Shown one piece after another: positions 8,653 to 17,402 of a DNA stretch of 64,000 bases (its first letter is position 1; the number at the start of each line of letters is the position of its first letter). This stretch comes from AP-16 sp963755055 (GTDB lineage: Bacteria > Pseudomonadota > Alphaproteobacteria > Rhizobiales > Xanthobacteraceae). Both the position numbers and the translations under genes were made by a program. The notes beneath the pieces were generated by a model that worked only from the letters and a program-made list of their open reading frames with translations, was not told the DNA's origin and searched no databases. The DNA is taken from NCBI GenBank assembly GCA_963755055.1, contig CAVWIS010000004.1:62001-126000 (forward strand), in the 5' to 3' direction.

Positions 8653-8930
8653 CTGCACCCGCCTCGCCCGCCAGAAGCTCCGACCGCACCGACGCAGCGC
8701 CCGGCAGGCGGCTGGCCGAGGTCTCACGCGCGCCGGTCCGACGGCACGCATTCCGGACCGGCCGAGTGTCAGTGGGATCGGCGGACGGCCCCCCGCGTGC
8801 CGTCTCCGTCGAAACGGCGCGCTACGCCCCGGCATGGCGATGGGTTGTTGATCGTTGCGTCGGGTATCGCATCTCGCGGTTGTGGCGGCTGTGAGCTGGT
8901 TGCTTGGCAAATTCCCTGGAGGGTGACGTA

Positions 8931-9398
8931 ATGCTCGGATACGCCGCGACCGGCAATGCAGAGCAGGAGCCTCGATCAGTGAGCGACGATCCCGCAGGCA
9001 CCGACTTCATGGAGCTGACGGCCGGAATCGTGGCGGCCTATGTCCGCCACAATCCGATCTCGGCGGCGGAGATTCCCGGTCTGATCAATCAGGTCCACGC
9101 CGCCCTGGCGACGGTTTCGAGTGGCCGCAGAGCGCCGGCGGCGGAGGATCTCAGGCCGATGGTGCCGGTCAAGAGATCGGTCACGCCCGATTACATCATC
9201 TGTCTCGAGGACGGAAAGCGGTTTAAGTCGCTCAAGCGACACCTGCGCACGCAATACAATCTGTCACCCGATCAATATCGCGAGAAGTGGGGCTTGCCGC
9301 GGGACTACCCGATGGTCGCTCCGAGCTACGCGGCCACGCGATCGCGGCTCGCGATGCAGATCGGATTGGGGCAGCGCCGGCGGCGACGCAGCAAATAG
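8931..9398 (+). CDS. MucR/Ros-family transcriptional regulator
   Basis: The 155-aa protein ends with the MucR/Ros DNA-binding region, CLEDGKRFKSLKRHLRTQYN followed by the LSPDQYREKWGLPRDYPMVAP block. This one has the MucR variant in which the second zinc-finger Cys is replaced (C-L-E-D). In rhizobia such proteins bind AT-rich promoter DNA and control exopolysaccharide, motility and cell-cycle genes. The start is ATG 8931, preceded by GGAGGG at a good distance; an in-frame ATG 27 bases earlier lacks that. The N-terminal half (ELTAGIVAAYVRHNPISAAEIPGLI) is the oligomerisation part. Its target genes are not evident here. Confidence 0.92.
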   Translation: MLGYAATGNAEQEPRSVSDDPAGTDFMELTAGIVAAYVRHNPISAAEIPGLINQVHAALATVSSGRRAPAAEDLRPMVPVKRSVTPDYIICLEDGKRFKSLKRHLRTQYNLSPDQYREKWGLPRDYPMVAPSYAATRSRLAMQIGLGQRRRRRSK

Positions 9399-9412
9399 CC
9401 GGTTTTCCGCGA

Positions 9413-10250
9413 TCAGACGCCGGTACCCGGCACGATCGGAACCAGCAGAAACGGCTGCAATTGCCGGCCCGACATGCAGGGTCGTGGTGCCGCCGAAAAC
9501 CTGTGGCGGGCGATCCTGCGGATCGTCATGAACGAAGGGACCGCAGCCGCGCATCGGATTCTTCATGTTCGACAGATGCGCCGCGGGTCCGGAATATTCG
9601 TAGTCCTTGCCCCGCACGGTGAGCGCCACCCGGTAGCCGCGGGGAACCACGATGCATGTGGGCCAGATCTCGATGTCGAGCTCGACGATTTCTCCCGGCG
9701 TCAGCGGCTCGAGCGCATCGTGGCTGTGGTAGGGCCGATAGAATGTCGTGAGACTCGGATCGAGCCTGCGGTGCGAGGCGCGCAGCCAGCCCTGCCCGAC
9801 CGGCGTGTGGGGGTCGAGCGCGCCCTGAAAAACCACTTCCTCGCCGTCCGGTGCGAACACCCGGAAAACGAGAAACAGATCGGCGTCGGTGGTGGACGAC
9901 GAGACGAACAGCTTTGCGGCGAGCGGACCGGTGATCTCCGTCTGCCGCTCGAATGGCAGCGACGAGAAGGTCAACCCCTCGCCCAGGGCGGCAAAATCGA
10001 CTGGCGATCCCGTCGCCGGAGCCGCAGCCGACAGCGCCATCTGCTGCGGGTCGAGATAAAGTTTCGTCCATGCGGTGCGGGCAAGCGGCCATTCGTGCTC
10101 GGCACGCTCAACGAACCGATCGACGTGACGTACCTGCAACTGTACCGGCGGCCGCTGGTCCCATCCGTTGGCCACCCCCTTGAGGAAGAAATCGAAGAAC
10201 TGCGCAACCGGCGAAACTCGTCCGGTTGAGAAACACCGCGCGACACCATA
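9413..10250 (-). pseudogene. Remnant of a CocE/NonD-type hydrolase (C-terminal half)
   Basis: Only the C-terminal half of an X-Pro dipeptidyl-peptidase/CocE-like hydrolase is present. It starts near PVAQFFDFFLKGVANGWDQRPP and continues through the jelly-roll domain (SSTTDADLFLVFRVFAPDG, IWPTCIVVPRGYRVALTVRGKDYEY). The N-terminal alpha/beta-hydrolase domain with the catalytic Ser-Asp-His is missing; upstream DNA is instead the start of a DMT transporter on the other strand. At the 3' end one extra base near 9465 moves the frame, and the adjacent frame supplies a natural ending (LQPFLLVPIVPGTGV, stop at 9413). The gene is therefore dead by truncation, whatever the status of the frameshift. Confidence 0.72.
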
Positions 10251-10281
10251 GGGTGCGCGCCCACTCACCGGCCGCCGAACG

Positions 10282-11163
10282 ATGCCCAAGGATACCCATT
10301 CCGGCCCCACGACGTCGCGCGGCATCATCCTGATGGCCACCGGCGTCTTTCTGTTCGCGCTCAACGATGCCCTCGGCAAATGGCTGGTCGCAGCCTACCC
10401 GGTCGGGGAACTCCTGCTCTTCCGCAGCCTGGTTGGTATCGTACTCTTGTCGCCGTTCATCGGACAGACGGGCCTGGCAGCGTTCGCCTGCGCGCCGCGA
10501 CCCGGGCTGCAGGTCGTGCGAATCGTCCTTTCCGTCGCCGAGGTGGCGATGTTCTTTTGGGCGGTCGGCTATCTGCCGCTCGCCGACGTCATGACGTTCT
10601 ATCTGGCGGCGCCGATCTACGTCACGGCGCTGGCCGTCGTCCTGCTGGCGGAACGCGTCGGCTGGAGGCGATGGACCGCAGTGCTGGTCGGCTTCGCGGG
10701 CGTAATCGTGGCGCTGCGTCCGACCACGCAGACCCTGTCGCTACCCGCTGCCATCGCGCTGGGCGGCAGCGCGATCTTCGCCCTGCTGCTGGTTTGCACG
10801 CGCTCCCTCCGGGGCACGGCGAATACCGTGCTGGTGACCGGCCAGGTCGTGGGCACGATGGCGTTCGGGATCATCACGGCTCCGTTCGCATGGGTGACCC
10901 CGTCGTGGTCGCATATCGGGTTGCTCGGCCTGTTCGGCGTGACCGCGATCATCGCCCTGGCCTGCGTCAACCGTTCCCTCATCCTGGCGCCGGCAAGCGT
11001 CGTGGTGCCCTATCAGTACACGATGATCGTCTGGGGTGCGATCCTCGGTTATCTGGTGTTCGGCGATGTGCCGACGCTCGATGTCTTCGTCGGCGCCACC
11101 ATCATCGTGGGAGCCGGCCTCTACATCTTCCTGCGCGAGCAGGTGCGCGCGCAGGCCGGCTGA
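10282..11163 (+). CDS. DMT-superfamily (EamA) transporter
   Basis: The 293-aa product contains about ten hydrophobic helices in two EamA halves, for example GIILMATGVFLFALNDALGKW early and VPYQYTMIVWGAILGYLVFGD in the second half. Proteins of this kind export metabolites or amino acids across the inner membrane by proton exchange; the substrate cannot be told from sequence. It starts directly next to the truncated hydrolase remnant on the opposite strand, which suggests a rearrangement at that junction. The frame is complete and of normal length. Confidence 0.9.
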   Translation: MPKDTHSGPTTSRGIILMATGVFLFALNDALGKWLVAAYPVGELLLFRSLVGIVLLSPFIGQTGLAAFACAPRPGLQVVRIVLSVAEVAMFFWAVGYLPLADVMTFYLAAPIYVTALAVVLLAERVGWRRWTAVLVGFAGVIVALRPTTQTLSLPAAIALGGSAIFALLLVCTRSLRGTANTVLVTGQVVGTMAFGIITAPFAWVTPSWSHIGLLGLFGVTAIIALACVNRSLILAPASVVVPYQYTMIVWGAILGYLVFGDVPTLDVFVGATIIVGAGLYIFLREQVRAQAG

Positions 11164-11353
11164 ACCCTCCGCCGGGCGAGCCGCAGGAGCCGGGGGCCCA
11201 ACTCGATGCGGGGCTGCCCCGACCACGATGGCTCGCATTGCGGCAGGCTTCGCTATACGCTTGCATGATCGACACGACGGCAGCCGGGTGAGCCGAGGCC
11301 CCCGACGCACCGCAACAATCGCCGGAAATGGCCGCTGGATCGAGGAGGAAGCC

Positions 11354-12133
11354 ATGGTCGACGTGCGCGCCGCATCGTTCCTGCGGGGCGGTTGGGCGCC
11401 GCTCGGCGCATATCTTGGTTTCGGCCTGGCGATCGTTGCCCTGGCGCTGCTCGTGCTCGGGCCGCTGGGCTGGCGAGCGGGCTGGTGGCACTACCGCTTC
11501 GCCTTTGCTTGGCTGATGACCTATTCGGCGTATGTGGCGATCGCCGCTGCCATCATGTCGCTGTTTGCGCTCGCGCTGGGCTGGCCGCAGCTCGGCAGGG
11601 GCGGCCTGATCGTCGCGGGCCTGGGGGTCGTGCTCGGCGCGGCGCTTACTTACATTCCGTGGCAATATAATCATACGGTCAAGACCGTTCCGCGCATCCA
11701 CGACATCACGACCGATACTGATAACCCGCCGGACTACATGGCGATCTTGCCGTTGCGGACCGCGGAGAACGCCAACAGCGTGACCTACGGCGGGCCGGAA
11801 CTGGCCCGGTTGCAGCACGCCGCCTACCCGGACGTGGTGCCGCTCATCGTGGCCTTGCCGCCCCAGGAGGCCTTCAGGCATGCCCACGATACCGCCAAGG
11901 CCATGTCGGGGTGGACGATCGTTGCTGCCGACCCGGCGGCCGGCCGTATCGAGGCGAGCCAGGCAAGCCTGTGGTTTCGCTTCGTCGACGACATCGTGAT
12001 TCGCGTGGCCGCCGCCGAGGCGGGCAGTCGCATCGACATGCGTTCGGTAAGCCGGCAGGGGAGAAGCGACTTCGGTGTCAATGCGCGCCGCATCCGCTCC
12101 TACATGGCGGCGCTGAAGCAACGGGTCGGCTGA
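11354..12133 (+). CDS. DUF1499 membrane protein
   Basis: From ATG 11354, behind a strong GAGGAGGAA ribosome site, the 259-aa protein has three membrane helices in its first ~105 residues and then a soluble DUF1499 domain. That domain includes IHDITTDTDNPPDYMAI and ends RSVSRQGRSDFGVNARRIRS, hallmarks of the family. The biochemical role of DUF1499 is unknown. It is followed after 23 bp by a dehydrogenase gene, with which it may be co-transcribed. A longer open frame upstream overlaps the transporter gene and is not used. Confidence 0.85.
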   Translation: MVDVRAASFLRGGWAPLGAYLGFGLAIVALALLVLGPLGWRAGWWHYRFAFAWLMTYSAYVAIAAAIMSLFALALGWPQLGRGGLIVAGLGVVLGAALTYIPWQYNHTVKTVPRIHDITTDTDNPPDYMAILPLRTAENANSVTYGGPELARLQHAAYPDVVPLIVALPPQEAFRHAHDTAKAMSGWTIVAADPAAGRIEASQASLWFRFVDDIVIRVAAAEAGSRIDMRSVSRQGRSDFGVNARRIRSYMAALKQRVG

Positions 12134-12156
12134 ACGCCGCAAATCAGGAGACGAAA

Positions 12157-13002
12157 ATGAAGCCGGTCGTGACGATCATTGCGCCAGGCAATATGGGAAG
12201 CGCGGTCGGCAAGCGGCTCGTCGAGCACGGTCTTGACGTGCTCACCCCGCTTGCAGGCCGCAGCGCAGCGAGCAGGGCACGGGCGCGCCAAGCCGGCATG
12301 AGGGCAGTGACCGACGACGACGCGGCTGCGGCCGACATGGTGCTGTCGATCGTTCCACCCGGGGACGCGCTGTCGCTGGCGGAGAAGTTCGCGCCGCTGC
12401 TGATGCGTGGTCCGAACAAGCCGATTTATGTGGACTGCAACGCCATCAATCCGGTGACGGTCTCGCGCATCTCCGCGGTGATCGCCGGCGCCGGGTTGCC
12501 CTTCGTCGATTCCGGGATCATCGGCGGGCCGCCTGGTCCGGAGGCATCCGGTCCCGCATTCTACGCGTCCGGAACCGCGGCACCCCGGTTCGCCGAGCTC
12601 GCCAGATACGGGCTCGACGTCCGCGTTCTCGACGGCCCGCTCGGGGCGGCGTCGGCGCTCAAGATGTCATACGCGGGCATCACCAAGGGTTTCACCGCGC
12701 TCGGCGCCGCCATGATGCTCGCGGCGACGCGCGGCGGGGCTGCGGAGGCGTTGCGGCGCGAGCTTGCTCAGAGCCAGCCGGCGCTGTTCGCCTGGCTCGA
12801 ACGCCAGATGCCCAAAATGTACTCGAAGGCCTATCGATGGGTGGCCGAGATGGAGGAGATCGCGGGCTATGTCGGCGAAGATCCCGCGGCTCGACGCATG
12901 TTCGAAGGCAGCGCCCAGCTGTACGAGCGGCTGGCCGAAGATTTTGGCGCGGCGCAAAGCGAAACGGGAGCTTTGACGGCCTTTCTGCATGAGAAGCGTT
13001 GA
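12157..13002 (+). CDS. NAD(P)-dependent beta-hydroxyacid dehydrogenase-like protein (DUF1932)
   Basis: The 281-aa protein begins with a Rossmann fold, VVTIIAPGNMGSAVGKRL, as in 6-phosphogluconate and 3-hydroxyisobutyrate dehydrogenases. Its middle carries the expected ALKMSYAGITKG helix, whose Lys is the usual catalytic residue. The C-terminal part resembles the DUF1932 branch. It should oxidise a beta-hydroxy acid or reduce the matching semialdehyde with NAD(P), substrate unknown. The start at 12157 follows CAGGAG. It lies 23 bp behind the DUF1499 gene. Confidence 0.85.
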   Translation: MKPVVTIIAPGNMGSAVGKRLVEHGLDVLTPLAGRSAASRARARQAGMRAVTDDDAAAADMVLSIVPPGDALSLAEKFAPLLMRGPNKPIYVDCNAINPVTVSRISAVIAGAGLPFVDSGIIGGPPGPEASGPAFYASGTAAPRFAELARYGLDVRVLDGPLGAASALKMSYAGITKGFTALGAAMMLAATRGGAAEALRRELAQSQPALFAWLERQMPKMYSKAYRWVAEMEEIAGYVGEDPAARRMFEGSAQLYERLAEDFGAAQSETGALTAFLHEKR

Positions 13003-13167
13003 CGCTGCGGTTCGACGCGCCGGTTTGCCCGATCGCTACCGACGAGAGTAATGGAGCCGGGCATTCGCCAAGACGTGTTGCGGGAACGCCACAGGGGATC
13101 TTTATTGCTTGAGGAAAGCTACCAACTGTCTCGTCGTGCCGCTATCAATTCGGTCGGGAGTTGACGG

Positions 13168-13563
13168 TTGAGCACCACGCGCAGGCATTCGACGAAGTTC
13201 TGGCGACAGCTGATCGGCTGCCTCGTTGCCTACGCGCTCGTCTTGCAGGCCATGCTGATTGGCCTGTCGGGAGCCCAGGTCGCGGTAGCATCAGCCTCGG
13301 CTGACGGCGCCCTTGCCGTCGAACTCTGCCTGCACGATCCGGACACCTCGCCGATCCGGCCGGATCATCCCGGCGACCGCAAGGTGCATTGTGTGTTCTG
13401 CGTCGCCGGTGCGCACCCGCTGCTCGCCGCGCCCGATCAGGCGTCGTGGCGGCTACCGGTTGCGGCTTCCCGTACTGCGGCATGGGGACCGCAGGACCGG
13501 CCCATTGCGCGCTCCGCGATATCTCCCGATCATCGGCCACGGGGACCTCCGTCCTCGGCGTGA
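13168..13563 (+). CDS. DUF2946-like cysteine-motif membrane protein
   Basis: Translation from TTG 13168 (upstream GGGAG) gives 131 aa with one N-terminal membrane helix (LIGCLVAYALVLQAMLIGL). A short region rich in Cys and His follows: ELCLHD and, 25 residues on, HCVFCVAGAH. Small proteins with this layout (DUF2946) are commonly found in bacterial copper loci and are thought to contact the metal. Here it opens a run of genes leading to copC and copD on the same strand, which supports a copper role. The last ~45 residues are low-complexity and may not be conserved. Confidence 0.65.
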   Translation: MSTTRRHSTKFWRQLIGCLVAYALVLQAMLIGLSGAQVAVASASADGALAVELCLHDPDTSPIRPDHPGDRKVHCVFCVAGAHPLLAAPDQASWRLPVAASRTAAWGPQDRPIARSAISPDHRPRGPPSSA

Positions 13564-13626
13564 TTATCGGCGGCCGATCGGCCGTCCGGCTGCCCAATCA
13601 CGTCCTGATGACAACGGAGAATCCTC

Positions 13627-14610
13627 ATGTCTCGTGCTCTCTTGCGGGCGCTGGCGCCGGGTGTTCTGGCGACGCTCGCGTTGACATCCCACGCTGCCGC
13701 CCACTGCTTCGTCGGCGCCCGCTTCTTCCCGGCGACACTCGGGGTCGACGACCCGTGCGTCGCCGACGAGCTTTCCCTGCCGACGGTCTCCCTATTCAAG
13801 AACGGCGACGACCCCTCGGCCAGGCAGATCGATATCTCGGGCGAATATTCCAAGCGGATTACCGACACTTTCGGCATCTCGATCGGCTCGACCTGGACGC
13901 ATCTCGCTCCGCCGGGAAGCCCGAGCGCCAGCGGATTCCAAAATCTCGAAACCTCGTTCAAGTTCCAGTTCCTCATCGACGCGGCCCACGAATTCGTCAT
14001 GTCGGCGGCGGTCGTCGTCGAGTGGGGCAACACGGGTGCGGCGGGCGTCGGCGCCGAATCGTTCAGCACGATCACCCCGACGCTCTATTTCGGCAAAGGG
14101 TTCGGCGACCTTCCCGATGCGATGGGCTGGATCAGGGCGTTCGGGGTGACCGGCCAGGTCGGCTACTCGGTCCCGACCAGCTCCTCGACGATCACCATCG
14201 ACCCGGACAGCGGGATGGCCAATATCGACTATCACCCGCAGTTCCTGGTCTATGGCGGGTCGCTGCAGTACAGCATGCCCTACCTGAAATCGCATGTGGT
14301 CGACCTCGGCCTGCCCGATTTCCTCAACCGCCTGATCCCGATCGTCGAGGCGCAGTTCCAGACCCCGGTGGCCAACAACTTCAACACCGCGATCGGGACG
14401 ACCGGAACGATCAATCCGGGGATCATCTATGTCGACAAGTACTTTCAGCTGGGGCTCGAGGCGATCATCCCGATCAATCGCGCCAGCGGCACCAATGTCG
14501 GGGCGATGGCGCAGCTGCACATCTATCTCGACGACATGTTCCCGACCACCATCGGTCGGCCGCTGTTCACCAGCTCCGCCGGCTCAGGGAGGCCGATGCT
14601 CGGCAACTGA
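13627..14610 (+). CDS. Predicted outer-membrane or periplasmic beta-rich protein of the copper cluster
   Basis: The 327-aa protein has a signal peptide (LAPGVLATLALTSHAAA), then a region rich in alternating beta strands (YSKRITDTFGISIGSTW, FEVMSAAVVVEWG-like, TPTLYFGKGFGDLP), as in small outer-membrane barrels. It starts behind GGAGA at 13627 and ends 2 bp before copC, so the two genes are co-transcribed. Unnamed proteins of this shape recur beside copC/copD in Bradyrhizobium-type genomes. I know no activity for them. A copper-transit role across the outer membrane is only a guess from position. Confidence 0.6.
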   Translation: MSRALLRALAPGVLATLALTSHAAAHCFVGARFFPATLGVDDPCVADELSLPTVSLFKNGDDPSARQIDISGEYSKRITDTFGISIGSTWTHLAPPGSPSASGFQNLETSFKFQFLIDAAHEFVMSAAVVVEWGNTGAAGVGAESFSTITPTLYFGKGFGDLPDAMGWIRAFGVTGQVGYSVPTSSSTITIDPDSGMANIDYHPQFLVYGGSLQYSMPYLKSHVVDLGLPDFLNRLIPIVEAQFQTPVANNFNTAIGTTGTINPGIIYVDKYFQLGLEAIIPINRASGTNVGAMAQLHIYLDDMFPTTIGRPLFTSSAGSGRPMLGN

Positions 14611-14612
14611 CC

Positions 14613-14972
14613 ATGGGACGCTTCCTTGTCGCTTCGACGATTTCCCTGCTGCTCGGGACGGTCCCGGCGGGTGCCCATGCGATGCTCGATCGCGCCGATC
14701 CGCGCGTCGGCAGCAGTGTCCGCAGCGCGCCGCGCGAGGTCGCGATGTGGTTCACCGAAAAGCTCGAGCCGGCCTTCAGCAGTGCCGAGGTCCGCAATTC
14801 GGCTGGCGCACGGGTCGACCTGGGCCGGGCGCGGGTCGACCGCGCCAATCCGACCGTGCTGCATGTCGGGGTCAAGCCGCTGCCGCCGGGAACTTATCGC
14901 GTCCACTGGCGTGTCCTGTCGGTGGACACCCACACGACGGAAGGCAGCTTCACCTTCCAGGTCGGACAATAA
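14613..14972 (+). CDS. copC: Periplasmic copper-binding protein CopC
   Basis: The 119-aa protein is a one-domain CopC. The signal peptide ends at PAGA, leaving a mature N-terminus HAMLDRADP whose first His is a Cu(II) ligand in this family. The rest shows the classical strands, ending HWRVLSVDTHTTEGSFTFQV, whose Asp and His complete the Cu(II) site. It lacks the Met-rich loop for Cu(I), so it is the Cu(II)-only type. It begins 2 bp after the preceding gene and is followed by copD. Together CopC and CopD are thought to deliver or import copper. Confidence 0.92.
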   Translation: MGRFLVASTISLLLGTVPAGAHAMLDRADPRVGSSVRSAPREVAMWFTEKLEPAFSSAEVRNSAGARVDLGRARVDRANPTVLHVGVKPLPPGTYRVHWRVLSVDTHTTEGSFTFQVGQ

Positions 14973-15017
14973 CCCGGAGGAAGACATTGCATCCTGACGC
15001 CAGCAAGGTGGAACGGC

Positions 15018-15950
15018 GTGGATGAACTTTTGATCTGCGTCCGTGCGATCCACTTGGCGTCGGCAGCGACGGTCTGCGGCGTCGCGTCTTTTCGCCTTGT
15101 CGTCGCACGGGAGGCGTTACGTCCCCCGGGCGTGGCGCTCCCGGGTTTGCCGGCGCTTCGCCGCCAGCTCAGGTCGATCATGTGCGGTGGCCTCGTCGCC
15201 ACAGTCGTGTCGGGGGGCGCCTGGCTGCTGCTTCTCGCCGCCTCTCTCGGCGGAACGTTGTCGACCGACGTCACCTGGACCCTTCTGACCGAGACGCGGT
15301 TTGGACAGGTCTCGACCGTGCGGCTGATTCTCGCGGTTCTCATCGCGGCCGAAGCCGCACTTCCGCCTCCCCGATCGGATGAGGCGGAGCGCGTGCGCGG
15401 CCTTGCAATGACCGTGTGCGCGATGGGACTGCTCGGCAATGTCGCGCTGATCGGCCACGCCGGCGCGACCCCCGGCGTTGTCGGCGACCTTCACCTGGCC
15501 TCCGATGTCGTCCATCTCGTTGCCGCCGGCGCGTGGCTCGGCGGGCTCCCGCCGTTCGCGTTGTTGCTGGCAACGGCCGAGCGGTCGGCTGACAGGGCAT
15601 GGACCGATGCGGCTGCCGTCGCGACGCAGCGCTTTTCGATTGTGGGGGCGGCCAGCGTCGTCGCGCTCGCCCTTACCGGCACGGCCAACACCTGGTTCAT
15701 GGTCGGCGGACCGGCGGGGCTCGCAACAACCGACTATGGCCGGCTCGTGGCCCTGAAAATCTGCCTCTTCGCCGCAATGGTGGGCGTCGCGGCGTTCAAT
15801 CGGCTGCACCTGACGCCGCGTCTTGCCGCACCGGGGACGGTTCGCCGGCTGCGACGCAACAGTCTCATCGAGACCGGCCTCGGGCTCCTCGTCATCGCGA
15901 TCGTCAGCGCGCTCGGGACCATGGCACCGGAGATTCACCGTATGCATTGA
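15018..15950 (+). CDS. copD: Copper-transport inner-membrane protein CopD
   Basis: The 310-aa protein has about eight membrane helices and conserved His residues in helices (VRAIHLASAATVCG, GHAGATPGVVGDLHLASDVVHLVAAGAWLGGLPPF), matching CopD. It likely moves copper across the inner membrane using the ion bound by CopC. The start is a GTG at 15018. It is the last gene of the copper run; the next gene converges from the other strand 61 bp later. The frame is complete. Confidence 0.9.
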   Translation: MDELLICVRAIHLASAATVCGVASFRLVVAREALRPPGVALPGLPALRRQLRSIMCGGLVATVVSGGAWLLLLAASLGGTLSTDVTWTLLTETRFGQVSTVRLILAVLIAAEAALPPPRSDEAERVRGLAMTVCAMGLLGNVALIGHAGATPGVVGDLHLASDVVHLVAAGAWLGGLPPFALLLATAERSADRAWTDAAAVATQRFSIVGAASVVALALTGTANTWFMVGGPAGLATTDYGRLVALKICLFAAMVGVAAFNRLHLTPRLAAPGTVRRLRRNSLIETGLGLLVIAIVSALGTMAPEIHRMH

Positions 15951-16011
15951 GCCGCGCTCAGGGGCGCCAGCCGAATTCGGCGGCGCGCCTTTACAGGCAA
16001 TCGATCGCCGG

Positions 16012-16548
16012 TCATTCGAGCGCACGGACCAGGGCATTGAGGCCGATCCGCAGGTCGCCGATCCGGTGCGGCCACAGGATCGCCTCGTCGATCTCCTGCA
16101 CGCAGATCTGCCGGCAGATCTTCAGCGGGCCGCGCCCGGTCTTGGTGTGGCGCCCGACCAGCTCGAGGGCCGCATAGGCGTCGTTGTAGTCGCGTCGCAG
16201 CGCCAGGATCACCTTCTCGTCCGGCTCGGCCGCACAGCTCGATCCCGAGGCGACGAGCTCGACGTTCGGCGTTTCCGGGTTCTCCAGGCGGAAACCCATC
16301 AGCGCCGCGTAGCGCCGCACGATCGCCGCCCAGCGCTGGCCGGCATCGTGCTGCTTTTCCGTGATGTATCCGGCGAGGCACAGGCGGCCGAGCGGGTAGC
16401 CGAGCCTGGCGTCGCGCGGCGTCTCGGCGAACCGACGGTGCGGCTGTCCGAGCACAACCGCCATGATCTCGTCCGGCCGCTCGCCACGGCTCTTGCCATG
16501 GGCGCCGCGCGCCACGTTGGTCTTCCGTTTGCGTCCCAGTCGCGTCAT
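16012..16548 (-). CDS. Hypothetical protein divergent from the phage-like repressor
   Basis: From ATG 16548 (GGGGTGAG just upstream) the frame gives 178 aa, basic at the N-terminus (TRLGRKRKTNVARGAHGKSRG) and then helical, with a motif LKICRQICVQEIDEAILWP near the end. It has no signal or membrane segment. I do not recognise the family. Its promoter region is shared with the divergent S24-type repressor and overlaps an inverted repeat, the classic arrangement for a phage early gene under repressor control, so a DNA-acting or phage early role is likely but unproven. Confidence 0.6.
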   Translation of the reverse strand: MTRLGRKRKTNVARGAHGKSRGERPDEIMAVVLGQPHRRFAETPRDARLGYPLGRLCLAGYITEKQHDAGQRWAAIVRRYAALMGFRLENPETPNVELVASGSSCAAEPDEKVILALRRDYNDAYAALELVGRHTKTGRGPLKICRQICVQEIDEAILWPHRIGDLRIGLNALVRALE

Positions 16549-16621
16549 CGATCTCACCCCGGCTCTCGTTCACGTCGCTCTGTGGTTCCGGCCGCTGCGT
16601 TCGGATGTTTTAACACCGTGT

Positions 16622-16641
16622 CGTGTGATGTTGTCAACACG
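16622..16641. promoter_or_regulatory. Candidate repressor operator and divergent promoter
   Basis: The inverted repeat CGTGT-N10-ACACG (16622-16626 and 16637-16641) lies in an AT-rich gap between the repressor and its divergent neighbour. On the minus strand a perfect TTGACA (16637-16632) overlaps it, with a weak -10 (GTTAAA) 17 bases further. A repressor bound here would block the leftward promoter. Confidence 0.5.
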
Positions 16642-16699
16642 AAAATTAGTAATTTTGCTTCTTGCTTTTTTACACGGATGCGGGTAATGATGCCGAATC

Positions 16700-17344
16700 A
16701 TGACCGCAGGCGAAATGATCCAGACCCGGCGCAAGGCCCTCGGCTTGTCGCAAGCCAAGCTCGCCGCCTCCGTCGGCACCAATCAGCAGACGATCGACAA
16801 GATCGAAAAGGACATCATCAAGCACTCGCGCTTTCTGCCGAAGATCGCGCGGGCGCTGGGCATCGAGCTGGCGCAGCTCGATCCGGATTCCTACGGGAGT
16901 GCGCCGACCAGCGTCATCCCGGGGGAGGCCTTCGACGGCGCCCGCGATCTGCCGGTCCACACCTCGGCGGAGGGCGGCAAGGGCCAGATCATCGTCACCA
17001 GCGATCCGGTCGAATGGGTGGTGAGGCCGGCTCCGCTGGCGACCGTGCGCGGCGGCTATGGGCTGATCATCGTCGGCGAATCGATGCTCCCGGAGTTCGA
17101 GCCCGGCGACATCGCGCTGGTCAATCCTCACCTGCCGCCGGTGCCGGACACGACCTGCGTGTTCTATTCGGAGGTCGCCGACGGCGAGGTCCGCGCCATG
17201 GTGAAGCGGCTCGTCCGCATCGCACCCGATGCCTGGCACGTCCGCCAATGGAACCCGCCCGGCGGCGACAAGGCGGACTTCAAGCTCGGGCGCGGCGAGT
17301 GGACGAAGTCCCACCGCACCGTGGGAAAATACTCGCGACGCTAA
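16700..17344 (+). CDS. XRE-type phage repressor with S24 peptidase domain
   Basis: The 214-aa protein joins an N-terminal helix-turn-helix (MIQTRRKALGLSQAKLAASVGTNQQTIDKIE, residues 6-36) to a C-terminal LexA/CI-type S24 domain. The serine motif is VGESMLPEFEPGDIALVNP (Ser128), and the likely catalytic Lys169 is in EVRAMVKRL. Such proteins bind DNA as dimers and are inactivated by RecA-stimulated self-cleavage; an obvious Ala-Gly cleavage pair is not evident in the linker, so cleavage is uncertain. The gene is divergent from a phage-like gene and has a matching operator between them. It is probably the last regulatory part of a decayed prophage, perhaps the same one as the terminase 13 kb away. 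Confidence 0.87.
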   Translation: MTAGEMIQTRRKALGLSQAKLAASVGTNQQTIDKIEKDIIKHSRFLPKIARALGIELAQLDPDSYGSAPTSVIPGEAFDGARDLPVHTSAEGGKGQIIVTSDPVEWVVRPAPLATVRGGYGLIIVGESMLPEFEPGDIALVNPHLPPVPDTTCVFYSEVADGEVRAMVKRLVRIAPDAWHVRQWNPPGGDKADFKLGRGEWTKSHRTVGKYSRR

Positions 17345-17402
17345 GGTCCGGCCGGCGGTTCCACGGCTCGCCCGACCGGCAGATGGGCCCTGCAGGAAGC
17401 TC

